Assembly (NCBI RefSeq): GCF_017833035.1
Contig: NZ_JAFIBM010000001.1
Location: 2,439,762-2,503,761, forward strand
From: Frigoribacterium sp. PvP032
Lineage (GTDB): Bacteria > Actinomycetota > Actinomycetes > Actinomycetales > Microbacteriaceae
DNA: 64,000 nucleotides
Direction: 5' to 3'
Shown here: piece by piece, positions 7,832-16,157 of the stretch
How positions within the stretch are numbered: the first letter of the stretch is position 1
Layout: each line of letters opens with the position of its first letter
Notes under the pieces: generated by a model
Databases searched by the model: none
Told to the model about the DNA's origin: nothing
The model's input: only the letters and a program-made list of their open reading frames with translations
Made by a program: the position numbers and the translations under genes

Positions 7832-9220
7832 TCACCAGCCGGGCGGCGGGAGGGGGCGACCCCAGGGATCGTGCGTGGGCGGGCCGGACTGCCAGTGCTG
7901 CTGCTCCGGAGCGACCTGCTGCGACTGCTGCACCTGCTGCACCTGCACGGGCTGCTGCTGCCAGGCGAGCGCGGGCTGCTGCGGCCAGCCGACGAACGCC
8001 CCGGGCGGCGCCTGCAGCGCGGCCCGGCTCGCGGCGAGCGCCGCCAGCAGGTCGGCCTCGTCGCGGCGCGCGCCCTCGTCGTGCCCCCGCTTGCTCTTGA
8101 CGAGCCGCTGGCGGGTGAAGGCGAGCCGCGTGGCGTCGGAGACGAAGCGCCCCATGGCGGGCCCCGTCCCGTTCGCGGCGGCCCAGCGTCGGGCACGGCG
8201 ACGACCGGCGGCCGTCGAGAGCATCGCGACCTCGTCGGCGCTGAACCAGCCGACCGCGGCGTACTCGGCGAGCCGTGCGTGGGTCACCCGGCGCTCGTTG
8301 CGGCGCAGGAAGACGACCAGCAGCACCATCGCGACGAAGATCGGCACCTGCACCAGCAGGTAGTAGACGAAGAAGCCGTCGCCGACGACGACGAGGGCGC
8401 CGTTCCAGAGGGCGTGCAGGGCGGCGGCGGGCACGACGCCGAGGGCGAACCAGCCGATCGCGCCGAGGCGGCCCGTGCGGCGGGCCGCCCAGCCGAGCGC
8501 GATGCCGGTGCAGGCCGTGTACATCACATGGGCGAACGGCGACATCAGCGCCCGCACGACGAAGACGAACACGAGGCCGTCGCTGCCGAGGGTCAGGTCG
8601 TCGACGACCTGCAGCGCGAAGTACTGGATGTTCTCGACGAAGGCGAAGCCGGCCGCCACCGTCGCGGCGTAGACGACGCCGTCGACGGGCCCGTCGAAGT
8701 GCCTCCGGAAGATCCAGAGCACCAGCAGCACGCCGAAGCCCTTCGCGACCTCCTCGACGATCGGGGCCTGGACGACCGCGCCGAAGACCTCCGCGCCTCC
8801 TTCGGTCCCGATGCCGACGAGACCCTGCACCGAGCCGACGACGAGGTCCACGATCAGGGCGGTGCCGACCGAGACGGCAGCGCCCCAGAGGAACGCGAAG
8901 AGCAGCGCCACGCGGGGCTCCGGCTCCCAGCGGTCGACGAGCCAGATGCCGACCATGACGATCGCGAGCGGCACGAAGGCGAGCAGGCTCGCGGCGAGGA
9001 TCACGCCCGGCGACAGGAAGATCAGGAAGTACACGACGAGCGCCAGCACGAAGACGCCGATGACGGTGAACCCGACCGCCAGCGCCACGCCGCTCGCGAC
9101 GGGTCGACGCCGAGGCGCCGGCTGGGCGAACACCGGCTGCGCAGGCCACCAGACGGGCTCGGGCGCCCGCGCGGGCTGCCCGGCGACCTGGTGCTGCTGT
9201 CCGGAGTCGTCCCACGTCAT
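7832..9220 (-). CDS. PrsW family intramembrane metalloprotease
   Basis: The 462-residue polytopic membrane protein carries the PrsW motifs: EEVAKG (about residue 156), FAFVENI (about 195), then conserved His in SPFAHVMYT and ALHALWN. In Bacillus, PrsW performs site-1 cleavage of the anti-sigma factor RsiW; many actinobacterial members have unknown targets. About eight membrane helices fill residues 40-330. A long cytoplasmic tail follows, with a Gln-rich stretch (QQQPVQVQQVQQSQQ) ending in a proline-rich C-terminus. The ATG at 9220 is preferred over 9226, because the -10 box TAGGGT sits 7 nt before it and overlaps too closely with the other. No anti-sigma gene is adjacent. Confidence 0.9.
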   Translation of the reverse strand: MTWDDSGQQHQVAGQPARAPEPVWWPAQPVFAQPAPRRRPVASGVALAVGFTVIGVFVLALVVYFLIFLSPGVILAASLLAFVPLAIVMVGIWLVDRWEPEPRVALLFAFLWGAAVSVGTALIVDLVVGSVQGLVGIGTEGGAEVFGAVVQAPIVEEVAKGFGVLLVLWIFRRHFDGPVDGVVYAATVAAGFAFVENIQYFALQVVDDLTLGSDGLVFVFVVRALMSPFAHVMYTACTGIALGWAARRTGRLGAIGWFALGVVPAAALHALWNGALVVVGDGFFVYYLLVQVPIFVAMVLLVVFLRRNERRVTHARLAEYAAVGWFSADEVAMLSTAAGRRRARRWAAANGTGPAMGRFVSDATRLAFTRQRLVKSKRGHDEGARRDEADLLAALAASRAALQAPPGAFVGWPQQPALAWQQQPVQVQQVQQSQQVAPEQQHWQSGPPTHDPWGRPLPPPGW

Positions 9221-9227
9221 GCCCATG

Positions 9228-9233
9228 ACCCTA
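9228..9233 (-). promoter_or_regulatory. Leaderless -10 box TAGGGT for prsW-like gene
   Basis: Minus-strand TAGGGT lies 7 nt upstream of the ATG at 9220 and helps to choose that start over the ATG two codons earlier. Confidence 0.5.
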
Positions 9234-9341
9234 CGGGCCTGCAGGAGGCGGTGGCCGGGTGCGGAGGAGAGGCCGGCCGGGGCACCGGCCGCGGCGCTGG
9301 CCGCGGCGCGCACGGCACGCGCTCCGCCCCCTTCCCCGCTG

Positions 9342-9347
9342 TACCCT
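9342..9347 (+). promoter_or_regulatory. Leaderless -10 box TACCCT for yihY-like gene
   Basis: TACCCT lies 6 nt before the ATG at 9354, with no Shine-Dalgarno sequence between. Confidence 0.5.
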
Positions 9348-9353
9348 CGGGGG

Positions 9354-10535
9354 ATGCCTGCGACGCGGTCCCTCCCCGAGAACCCGTCGCCGACCCGGTA
9401 CGTGGTGATGCGCGTCTGGCACGACTTCCTGAGGCACCGCACGATCGACGCCGCCGCCTCCTTGACGTTCTTCTCGACCCTGGCGATCCTGCCGACCGCG
9501 CTCGCCCTCGTGTCGGGCGTCGCGTTGTTCCAGGACGGCGAGTCGGCCGTGAACGACATCCTCGAGGTTGCCCGCTTCGTGCTCAGCGCCGACGCGATCG
9601 ACACCCTGCGCCGACCGCTCGAGCAGATGCTCAGCCTCTCGAACCCTGGCGTCGCGTTCGGCGTCGGCCTGTGGCTGACGCTCTGGTCGCTGTCGTCGTA
9701 CACGACCGCCTTCGGCCGGGCGATGAACACCGCCTACGAGGTCGAGGAGGGGCGCCGGATCTGGAAGTTCCGCGGCCACATGATGATCGTCACCGTCGTG
9801 CTGATGGTGTCGTTCGCCGTCATCGCCGCGCTGCTGCTCGTGACCCCGACGCTCTTCGTGGGCATCGGCGAGGCCGCGGGCTTCGGCGAGCCCTGGTTCA
9901 CCCTCTACAACGTCGTGAAGTGGCCGGTGATCGCCGCCCTCGCGGTGTTCGCCGTCGCGATGCTCTACTACTTCTCGCCCAACGTGCGGCCGCCGCGGCT
10001 GCGCTGGGTGTCGTACGGCGCGATGTTCGCGCTCGTCATCTGGGCCGTCTGCACGCTCGGCTTCGCCCTCTACGTGTCGACCGTCTCGAACTACGACCGC
10101 TTCTACGGCTGGCTCGGCGGCGTCGTGGTCGTGCTGCTCTACTCGTACATCAGCAACTTCGTGCTCGTCATCGGCGGCGAGCTCGACAGCGAGGTGCTGC
10201 GGATGCGCCAGCTGCGCCGCGGGGTCAAGGCCGAGGAGGTCATCCCCCTGCCGATGCGCGACACCGCCCGCAACCACATCCTCGCGCGCAACAGCGCGTG
10301 GGACGTCCGCGTCGGCCGCGCGCTGCGCGAGCGCGCCCTGCGCGAGAACGGCGGGGTGCTCGACGCCGACGAGCTCCGGCACCTGCACGTGCGGGGCGAG
10401 CGGCTGCAGGTCACCGACCGCGACCACGCGCACTCGGCGGCGCTCGAGCTCGACCTGGACGGCGACGGCAGCCGGGAGCCGGAGCGGACGCCCGAGGTCG
10501 ACGCCGCACGTTCGCCCGAGCCGTCCACGTCCTAG
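9354..10535 (+). CDS. YihY/BrkB family inner membrane protein
   Basis: The 393-residue protein begins with the family block HDFLRHRTIDAAASLTFFSTLAILPTALAL and has about six transmembrane helices up to residue 280. It then has a soluble charged C-terminal tail of about 110 residues. The conserved NYDRFYGWLGGVVVVLLYSYISN block matches YihY/BrkB. The old link to ribonuclease BN is obsolete and the biochemical role is unknown; members are thought to act in envelope integrity or transport. The gene is apparently monocistronic and leaderless. It converges on the GH30 gene across a pair of palindromes. Confidence 0.88.
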   Translation: MPATRSLPENPSPTRYVVMRVWHDFLRHRTIDAAASLTFFSTLAILPTALALVSGVALFQDGESAVNDILEVARFVLSADAIDTLRRPLEQMLSLSNPGVAFGVGLWLTLWSLSSYTTAFGRAMNTAYEVEEGRRIWKFRGHMMIVTVVLMVSFAVIAALLLVTPTLFVGIGEAAGFGEPWFTLYNVVKWPVIAALAVFAVAMLYYFSPNVRPPRLRWVSYGAMFALVIWAVCTLGFALYVSTVSNYDRFYGWLGGVVVVLLYSYISNFVLVIGGELDSEVLRMRQLRRGVKAEEVIPLPMRDTARNHILARNSAWDVRVGRALRERALRENGGVLDADELRHLHVRGERLQVTDRDHAHSAALELDLDGDGSREPERTPEVDAARSPEPSTS

Positions 10536-10576
10536 TCGCTGCCGCCGCGGCTGGTTCCGGCTAGCGCTCCGGCGCT

Positions 10577-10636
10577 GCACCCCGGAGTGGACGATGCACC
10601 CCGTCGTGTCGGGGGTGCGTCGTCCACTCCGGGGTG
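10577..10636. repeat. Type B four-half-site intergenic element, copy 1
   Basis: GCACCCCG occurs at 10577 and 10596, followed by inverted versions at about 10611 and 10629. The whole folds as a 60-nt inverted repeat. The segment AGTGGACGATGCACCCCGTC is identical in the second copy at 14966. It sits between two convergent genes. Confidence 0.8.
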
Positions 10637-10658
10637 TTCCGGCGACGGGCGGACGCGC

Positions 10659-10696
10659 AGGAGGCGCGGTGCCGGTCGACCGGCACCGCGCCTCCT
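10659..10696. terminator. Perfect 38-nt palindrome, bidirectional terminator capped by AGGAGGCG/CGCCTCCT
   Basis: AGGAGGCGCGGTGCCGG, a central TCGA and the exact reverse complement form a 38-nt perfect palindrome 15 bp past the GH30 stop. The outer 8 bp are the overrepresented octamer and its inverse. No T-run follows. Confidence 0.75.
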
Positions 10697-10710
10697 CGAA
10701 GGGGGTCGCG

Positions 10711-13700
10711 TCAGCTGCGCCGACCCACCCGTCGACGGATGACCAGGGCCGTGCCGAGGACGAGCAGGCCGAGGCCCGCCGCGAGCACGACGCCGAGCGC
10801 CGGGCCGGACCCGGTGAACGCGAGTCGACCGTCGTCGGCCGTGACGACCGGCGACGTGCCGGGCTGCCCCGTCCCGACCGAGGGCGAGCCCCCGGAGCCC
10901 GAGCCGGAGCCGGCTCCCGGTCCCGTGCCCGGTGCCGTCGGGTCGCCGCCCGTGCCGGGTCCGGTCGGGTCGCCTCCCCCGACGGGCGGGTCGACGGGTG
11001 CGGCGAGGATCGTCACGCCCGCGGTCTCGACCGGCTCGGCGTCGACGAACCCGGCCGCGGTCGCCGTGACACGTGCCGTGACGACGCTGCCCTCGGCACC
11101 CTCCGGCACCGTGAAGGCACCGGCCAGGACGGCGGCCCTGGTCGACGGGCCGGCCGCGGCAGCCGGGGCGACGGCCTCCCCGTCGACGAACCACTCGACG
11201 GTGACGGCCGCGTCGCCGGGGTCGACGTCGACGCTCACCCGCAGCTCGGAGCCGACCCGCGGCTCCCCCACGACGACCGCCGAGGTCGTCGCGACCTGGC
11301 GCTCGACGCGCACGGCGTACTCGGTCGTCGTCGATCCGTCCGGCGACGTGATCCGCACCCTGGCGACGCCGCCGTTCGTGGCGTCCGCCTGCGTCGTCGT
11401 GACGGTCGACGTCGTGTCGGTCGCGATCGCCGACACGACGGGCCAGCGCGAGCCCTGGGTGACCACGTCGTACGACCCGGCCGCCGGGTCGAAGCCCTCG
11501 ACCTCGACGCCGTCGACGCGCAGGGTCGCGGCCGTGCTCACCGCCGAGTCGGAGGCGACGGGCTCGAAGAGCTGCACCTCGCTGACGGTGAGGTGGGTGT
11601 TCGCGTACGCGTCCATGACGACGCGGACACCCGACGTGCTGACGGTCGGGAACTCCGCCGTCACGACGGGGGCGCCGGCGGTCGGCACCGCGACGGGCTG
11701 CGGCGTCTCGTACCCGGGCAGCGGCTGCCAGGTGCCGTCGGCCGCCTGCTGCTGGAGCTGGATGCTCTCGGCCCAGCTGCGGGCAGAGCCGTCCGCGTAG
11801 AACTGGACGGCGACCTGCGACACGTCACGCGGTGCGTCGAACGAGTAGGTCAGCGTGCTCTGCGCCGGTTTGCCCGACGACACCCAGTTCGACCAGCCCT
11901 TGTCGCCCGACACCCCGTTGCGGGTGCGGTCGGCCGGGTAGCCCGACTCGGTCGACGAGGCCGTGGCCGCGACTCCCGCGTCGGGGGCGAAGTTGCGGAG
12001 GGTCGAGTCGGTGACGATCAGCGACAGCCGGGCCGGCAGCGTGCCGCCGTCGACCGTGGCCGTGCCGGTCAGGGGCACGACGCCCACTGGGACGAGGTCG
12101 TCGTCGGCCAGGTCTGCGGCGTCCCAGGTGACCGGGACGTCGAAGGTCTGCTCGGAGGCGGCCACCCGTGCGGGCACCGTCTCGGGCAGGGCCGCGACGA
12201 CGCCCGCCGAGGGGCTGCCCACGGCGACCGTGAGCGACACCGGGTCGGTGACCGTCAGGCCGCCGACGTCGACGAGCGCGGTGACCGCGAACGACTGCCC
12301 GAAGACGTCGGTCGCCGTGCCGGTCACCTCGACGCGGCCGGGCGTCTGCCAGGCAGCTGCGTCGACGGCGTCCCAGGTCACCGGCGCCGCGGCCCCGGTG
12401 CCCCACGAGTAGCGCGCCACGACCGTGGCGGGCAGCGCAGGAGGCACGCCAGCGTCGGTCCGGACCGCGACGGTCTGGCCAGCGGCCGGCTCGAGGTCAC
12501 GGACGGCCCAGCGCTGGTTCGCGCCGCCGTTCGTGCCGTACACGCCGACCGGGGCGCCCTCGGCGGTCGACTGGCCGCCGACGTCGAGTGACTGGGCGAC
12601 GCCGTCGCCGACGAACGAGAAGGTCCCGCCGTCGGTCGTCGTCACCCACCAGCGCGTGGCCGCGTCGGCGGCAGCCGCCGAGGCGTCGACCGCGCGGAGC
12701 TCGGTGCCGCGGGAGGTCGCCGCGAGGAACCGGCCGTCGCCCGCCTGCAGGGTCACCCTGCGGACGTCGCCGGACGCGGTGGGCACGGCGCGGGCGGTCC
12801 AGGACTGGCCGGCCGCCGCCTCCGTCGTGGTGGCCGAGGAGGCGAGGGCGGGGCCGGTCGAGCCGGCCGCGGCACCCAGCGCCTTGCCGCTCTGGACGCC
12901 CACGAACTGGTACTCGTGGCCGTCGACGACTGCGGGTGCGTCGGCGGCGACGCCGGAGACGCCGCTCACCTCGAAGGTCGTGATCGACTTCGCCGGCACG
13001 GTCAGGGTCGCGGTCCCGGCGGCGACGTCGACAGCGACGGGCGTGCCGGGCACGACGCCCGTCGAGGTGACCTCGGCGCCCTCGGGAGCCTCGGTGGTCG
13101 TGTACGGCGTGACCGACGCCTCCTGGTCGATCGCCCCGAAGCGGGACAGGTCGATCGTGACCGTGCGGTCGACGCTCGTCGTGTTGCGGTGCACGAGCGT
13201 GGCGCCGTCGCCGTCGGGGCGCACGGCGGCGGTGGTGTCGACGTCGTCCACGGCGACCAGGCGGTCGCCCTCGTGGATGAACTTCGTGAAGTTGCGGAGC
13301 GCGGAGAACTTCGAGTTCACCTCGACCGAGCAGGGCTCGACCGCTGTCGAGTCGCCCCCGGCGTCGGCGACGCGACGCTCGCTCTTCCAGACCTCGGCGC
13401 CGTCCTCGGTGAACGGGACGCAGTCGAGGTCGATGAACATCGAGCCCCAGTTGAGGTCCTCGCCCTGCGGCTCCATGTTGTAGAGGTCCTCGACGGGCTG
13501 CCAGAGCACCCAGGCGTCGGGCTCGAGCTCGCGCAGGTCGTCCGTCACGCGGCCGGCCATGCCGAGGCCGTTCTCGATGTTCGCCGGGTCCCAGCCGTTC
13601 ACCCAGCTGCCCTCGATCTCGCTCATCCAGAGCGGCGAGTCCGCCTGCTTGGCGAGGTCGCGGACGCCGAGACGACCGCTCGTGCCGTAGGTGTGCACGT

Positions 13701-14721
13701 TGAGGCGCTCGACCGCGTCGCGGGTCGCCTGGGGGTACGCCGCCCAGTTCGTGGCGAAGATGCCGGGGTTCGTCTCGTCCATCGCCGCGATGAACGCGTC
13801 GGTGGTCGTGCCGGACTCGGCCAGCTCGGCCTGCAGGGCGGCGATCACGCGCACCTGCTGGTCGGGCGAGACGTGCATGCCCTCCTGGCGGCCGGTCGGC
13901 TGGCCGTCGCGGATCGTCGTGCCCCAGTAGTTCGTGTTCGGCTCGTTGAACGGGTCGATCGACTCGACCTCGATGCCCGAGGTCTGCTCGAGCTGCTCGG
14001 TGACCCGGGTGAGGTAGCTGACGAAGTCGGCCTCCGACGTGGTCCTCAGCTGCTGCGCCGTCGAGTTGAACCCGCCCGACACGTAGCCGCTCTCGGTCAT
14101 GAAGTACGGCGCCGAGTTGGCGAACGTCTCCCAGTGCGTGATCTGGTCGTCGGCCGCCAGGCGGTCGACCCACCAGCGCTGCGTCGCGTCGGCGTCGAGG
14201 TCGTACTGCGAGAGGTCGTCGGCGTCGAAGGCCGCGCGCACGGCCTCGCGGTCGGCGTAGGCCGTGGAGGCGCCTCCGTAGACGCCCGCGCTGCCGTCGG
14301 CGTCCGGGGCCCACCAGCCGTCGACCGCGCCGCCGGGCCGCAGGTAGTCGACGACGTCGCTCGCGTTGCCGCCGCCGATGTTGTACCGGGCGATGTTGAG
14401 GTCGAGCCCCTCCTCGCCGAAGACGGCCTGGTAGAGGTCCTCGCGGAGCTCCTCGGGGTAGCCGCCGGTCGCGTTGGCGAACCAGACGAGGCTGGTGCCC
14501 CAGCCCTGGAACGGGTCGCCCGCGTACCAGGGGTTCGGCGTGAGGGTCACCCCCTCCGCCGCCGCAGCCGCCGCCTGCGCTGCGCCTGCCGTCGTCGCTG
14601 CGCCTGCTGGCTCGGCGGTCGGCAGCGCCGTGGCCAGCCCGACGGCGACCAGCGCCGTGGCGCTCGCCCCCGCCAGCAGCCGTGTCGCCGCGCGTCGTAC
14701 AGATCGTGATCGTCGCATCAT
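10711..14721 (-). CDS. Secreted modular GH30 glycoside hydrolase with lectin, Ig-like and CBM-like domains and LAXTG cell-wall anchor
   Basis: The 1336-residue protein is a cell-wall-anchored polysaccharide hydrolase. Signal peptide: residues 1-42. GH30 domain: about 60-540, with WGTSLVWF, NIARYNIGGG, acid/base Glu in DPFNEPN (about residue 260) and nucleophile Glu in WMSE (about 368). The N-terminal blocks resemble endo-beta-1,6-galactanases. Next come a ricin-like lectin domain (about 615-780), Ig-like repeats with VTWDAVDAAAW and VTWDAADLADD, an F5/8-type discoidin domain near 960-1110, and a cadherin-like beta-sandwich. A Gly/Ser/Pro linker leads to LAFTG (about 1300-1304), a membrane helix and an Arg tail, which is the class E sortase signal. 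ATG at 14721 has GAGGGG upstream. Substrate is inferred, perhaps arabinogalactan. Confidence 0.88.
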   Translation of the reverse strand: MMRRSRSVRRAATRLLAGASATALVAVGLATALPTAEPAGAATTAGAAQAAAAAAEGVTLTPNPWYAGDPFQGWGTSLVWFANATGGYPEELREDLYQAVFGEEGLDLNIARYNIGGGNASDVVDYLRPGGAVDGWWAPDADGSAGVYGGASTAYADREAVRAAFDADDLSQYDLDADATQRWWVDRLAADDQITHWETFANSAPYFMTESGYVSGGFNSTAQQLRTTSEADFVSYLTRVTEQLEQTSGIEVESIDPFNEPNTNYWGTTIRDGQPTGRQEGMHVSPDQQVRVIAALQAELAESGTTTDAFIAAMDETNPGIFATNWAAYPQATRDAVERLNVHTYGTSGRLGVRDLAKQADSPLWMSEIEGSWVNGWDPANIENGLGMAGRVTDDLRELEPDAWVLWQPVEDLYNMEPQGEDLNWGSMFIDLDCVPFTEDGAEVWKSERRVADAGGDSTAVEPCSVEVNSKFSALRNFTKFIHEGDRLVAVDDVDTTAAVRPDGDGATLVHRNTTSVDRTVTIDLSRFGAIDQEASVTPYTTTEAPEGAEVTSTGVVPGTPVAVDVAAGTATLTVPAKSITTFEVSGVSGVAADAPAVVDGHEYQFVGVQSGKALGAAAGSTGPALASSATTTEAAAGQSWTARAVPTASGDVRRVTLQAGDGRFLAATSRGTELRAVDASAAAADAATRWWVTTTDGGTFSFVGDGVAQSLDVGGQSTAEGAPVGVYGTNGGANQRWAVRDLEPAAGQTVAVRTDAGVPPALPATVVARYSWGTGAAAPVTWDAVDAAAWQTPGRVEVTGTATDVFGQSFAVTALVDVGGLTVTDPVSLTVAVGSPSAGVVAALPETVPARVAASEQTFDVPVTWDAADLADDDLVPVGVVPLTGTATVDGGTLPARLSLIVTDSTLRNFAPDAGVAATASSTESGYPADRTRNGVSGDKGWSNWVSSGKPAQSTLTYSFDAPRDVSQVAVQFYADGSARSWAESIQLQQQAADGTWQPLPGYETPQPVAVPTAGAPVVTAEFPTVSTSGVRVVMDAYANTHLTVSEVQLFEPVASDSAVSTAATLRVDGVEVEGFDPAAGSYDVVTQGSRWPVVSAIATDTTSTVTTTQADATNGGVARVRITSPDGSTTTEYAVRVERQVATTSAVVVGEPRVGSELRVSVDVDPGDAAVTVEWFVDGEAVAPAAAAGPSTRAAVLAGAFTVPEGAEGSVVTARVTATAAGFVDAEPVETAGVTILAAPVDPPVGGGDPTGPGTGGDPTAPGTGPGAGSGSGSGGSPSVGTGQPGTSPVVTADDGRLAFTGSGPALGVVLAAGLGLLVLGTALVIRRRVGRRS

Positions 14722-14798
14722 CGTCGATGCAGCCCCTCTGTCGAACTGACGGCCGACCCTGACGTCGACCGTGGGGTCGTCGTCGACCCTCTCGTCGA

Positions 14799-14804
14799 CC
14801 CTAC
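14799..14804 (-). promoter_or_regulatory. Candidate -10 box TAGGGT of GH30 gene
   Basis: Minus-strand TAGGGT lies directly downstream of the palindromic operator at 14807-14820. It would give a leader of roughly 70 nt before the ATG at 14721. Confidence 0.4.
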
Positions 14805-14806
14805 GA

Positions 14807-14820
14807 TGTTTGCGCAAACA
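14807..14820. promoter_or_regulatory. LacI-family-type operator TGTTTGCGCAAACA
   Basis: This is a perfect 14-bp palindrome with the central CG and flanking TTTG/CAAA typical of LacI/GalR-family operators. It is placed just upstream of the GH30 -10 box, where a bound repressor would block RNA polymerase. No lacI-type gene is in the window. Confidence 0.65.
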
Positions 14821-14870
14821 CGGCTAGGGGCGGTTCGCTTTCCGTCGCCGGACGCCGGACGCCGGACGCC

Positions 14871-15016
14871 GCACCCCGCGCGCGGCACCCCGCACCCCGT
14901 GCGCGGCACCCTGCACCCCGGATCTCGCACCGGCGGCACCGCGTCCGCCCGGCCTCGAACCCCTCAGTGGACGATGCACCCCGTCCTGGCGGGGTGCATC
15001 GTCCACTACGGGGTGC
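14871..15016. repeat. Type B element, copy 2, with 21-bp tandem GCACCCCG units
   Basis: Three 21-bp units beginning GCACCCCG (14871, 14892, 14913) are followed by a 17-bp perfect inverted repeat (14966-14982 and 14991-15007) containing GCACCCCG and its inverse. A further CGGGGTGC lies at about 15009. The right arm covers the stop codon of the cytidine deaminase gene at 15006-15008. Confidence 0.8.
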
Positions 15017-15431
15017 TCCGCGGGCGAGGCAGCTCCGGCTCGGGCCACTCCCACTCCGGGAGAAGGTCGCGGAGCGGTGCCACCCTGCCGTGGCCGAGGA
15101 CGATCGACGTGTCGAGGTTGGACGGGTCGATCTGCCGGATGAACTCGCGGCAGCGGCCGCAGGGTGCCAGAACCGTGAGCCGGTCTCGGTCGTCCCGCCA
15201 CACGGCGACGATCCTCGCTATCGCGTACTCGCCGCTCGTCACCATCGAGGCGACGGCCGCGTGCTCGGCGCAGAAGCCGGTGCCCGAACCGGTGTCGATG
15301 CAGACGCCCGTGTGGATCGCGCCCGTGGTCGTCTCGAGCGCGGCCGCGACGTCGCCGAAGAGGCGATCGCCCGCCCGATGCGGGTTGATCGTGCGGTGAG
15401 CCACCTCGATGAGATCGTCATGGTCCGTCAT
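15006..15431 (-). CDS. Cytidine/blasticidin-S deaminase-like zinc enzyme
   Basis: The 141-residue protein has the cytidine deaminase fold. Zinc ligand Cys and catalytic Glu lie in GFCAEHAA, and the two further zinc-binding Cys in APCGRCREFIRQI. It would deaminate cytidine or a related nucleoside to the uridine form in pyrimidine salvage. The sequence GVCIDTGSGTGFCAEHAA is closer to the small tetrameric or blasticidin-deaminase branch than to the dimeric type. The C-terminal PEWEWPEPELPRPRSTP tail is a typical extension. The last codons and stop are supplied by the type B repeat, so the repeat may have shaped the C-terminus. Confidence 0.85.
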   Translation of the reverse strand: MTDHDDLIEVAHRTINPHRAGDRLFGDVAAALETTTGAIHTGVCIDTGSGTGFCAEHAAVASMVTSGEYAIARIVAVWRDDRDRLTVLAPCGRCREFIRQIDPSNLDTSIVLGHGRVAPLRDLLPEWEWPEPELPRPRSTP

Positions 15432-15437
15432 CGCCCC

Positions 15438-15443
15438 AGGATA
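15438..15443 (-). promoter_or_regulatory. Leaderless -10 box TATCCT for deaminase gene
   Basis: Minus-strand TATCCT lies 6 nt upstream of the ATG at 15431, with no Shine-Dalgarno in between. Confidence 0.5.
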
Positions 15444-15536
15444 GGCAGGGCCGATCTCTCGGCCGTCCGGTGCTGACAGCCCGGGGCATCCGCCGCTGCT
15501 GCGGCTGGCGACTGGCGATGCAGGAGGATCGAGGCC

Positions 15537-16157
15537 ATGGACTCGGACACGGTGACCACTACACCTCGACTGGCGCTACGCCTCCATCGCTCGAGCGATC
15601 TGGAGCGGCTCGTGGCGATCCACTCCCGGCCGGACGTCGCGAGGTACCTCCTGCAGGAGCCGTGGACCCTCGAAGACGGGAAGGCACAGCTCGAACGGCG
15701 CCTGCTCCGGACGGACCTGGCCGAGCCCGTCGGGGCCCTGGCACTCGTGATCGAGCGTGAGGGCCTGCTGATCGGCACGGTGTCGCTCTGGCGCACCGAG
15801 CAGGAACGACGCACGGTCGAGCTCGGCTGGACCCTCGATCCCGAGCACGGAGGCGCCGGCTACGCGAGCGAGGCGGTCGCAGCCGGCCTGCGTCTCGCGT
15901 TCGGACAGCCCGACGTCCATCGCGTCACCGCGCAGCTGGACGCTCGCAACACGGCCTCCGAGCGTCTCGCTGCGCGTGTGGGCCTGCGGCGGGAGGCACA
16001 CCACCGGCAGGACTTCTGGAGCAAGGGCGAGTGGACCGACACCCTGGTCTTCGCGCTGCTCGCGGACGAGTACCGCGCGCAGTCGGGATCCGGTCAGGCG
16101 GGCTTCGAGCAGCCGGGCTCCGGTCAGTCCGCGAGCACCGACCGCACCGCGTCGTAG
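15537..16157 (+). CDS. GNAT family N-acetyltransferase (RimJ/RimL type)
   Basis: The 206-residue acetyltransferase starts TPRLALRLHRSSDLERLVAIHSRPDVARYL, the pattern of the ribosomal-protein-acetylating RimJ/RimL subfamily. The acetyl-CoA-binding region is ELGWTLDPEHGGAGYASEAVAAGL, and VTAQLDARNTASERLAARVGLRREA is the conserved C-terminal block. The acceptor may be a protein N-terminus or a small amine; it cannot be specified. A strong AGGAGG Shine-Dalgarno lies about 11 nt before the ATG. The last 34 bp overlap the 3' end of the convergent xylanase gene. The Gly/Ser/Gln-rich tail (about 25 residues) that causes the overlap is not part of the fold. Confidence 0.9.
   Translation: MDSDTVTTTPRLALRLHRSSDLERLVAIHSRPDVARYLLQEPWTLEDGKAQLERRLLRTDLAEPVGALALVIEREGLLIGTVSLWRTEQERRTVELGWTLDPEHGGAGYASEAVAAGLRLAFGQPDVHRVTAQLDARNTASERLAARVGLRREAHHRQDFWSKGEWTDTLVFALLADEYRAQSGSGQAGFEQPGSGQSASTDRTAS

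Noticed and set aside
14722-14817. Upstream TTG start for the GH30 gene at 14817
   Set aside because: It lies inside the operator palindrome and would bury the signal peptide behind 32 charged residues. The ATG at 14721 has a ribosome-binding site.
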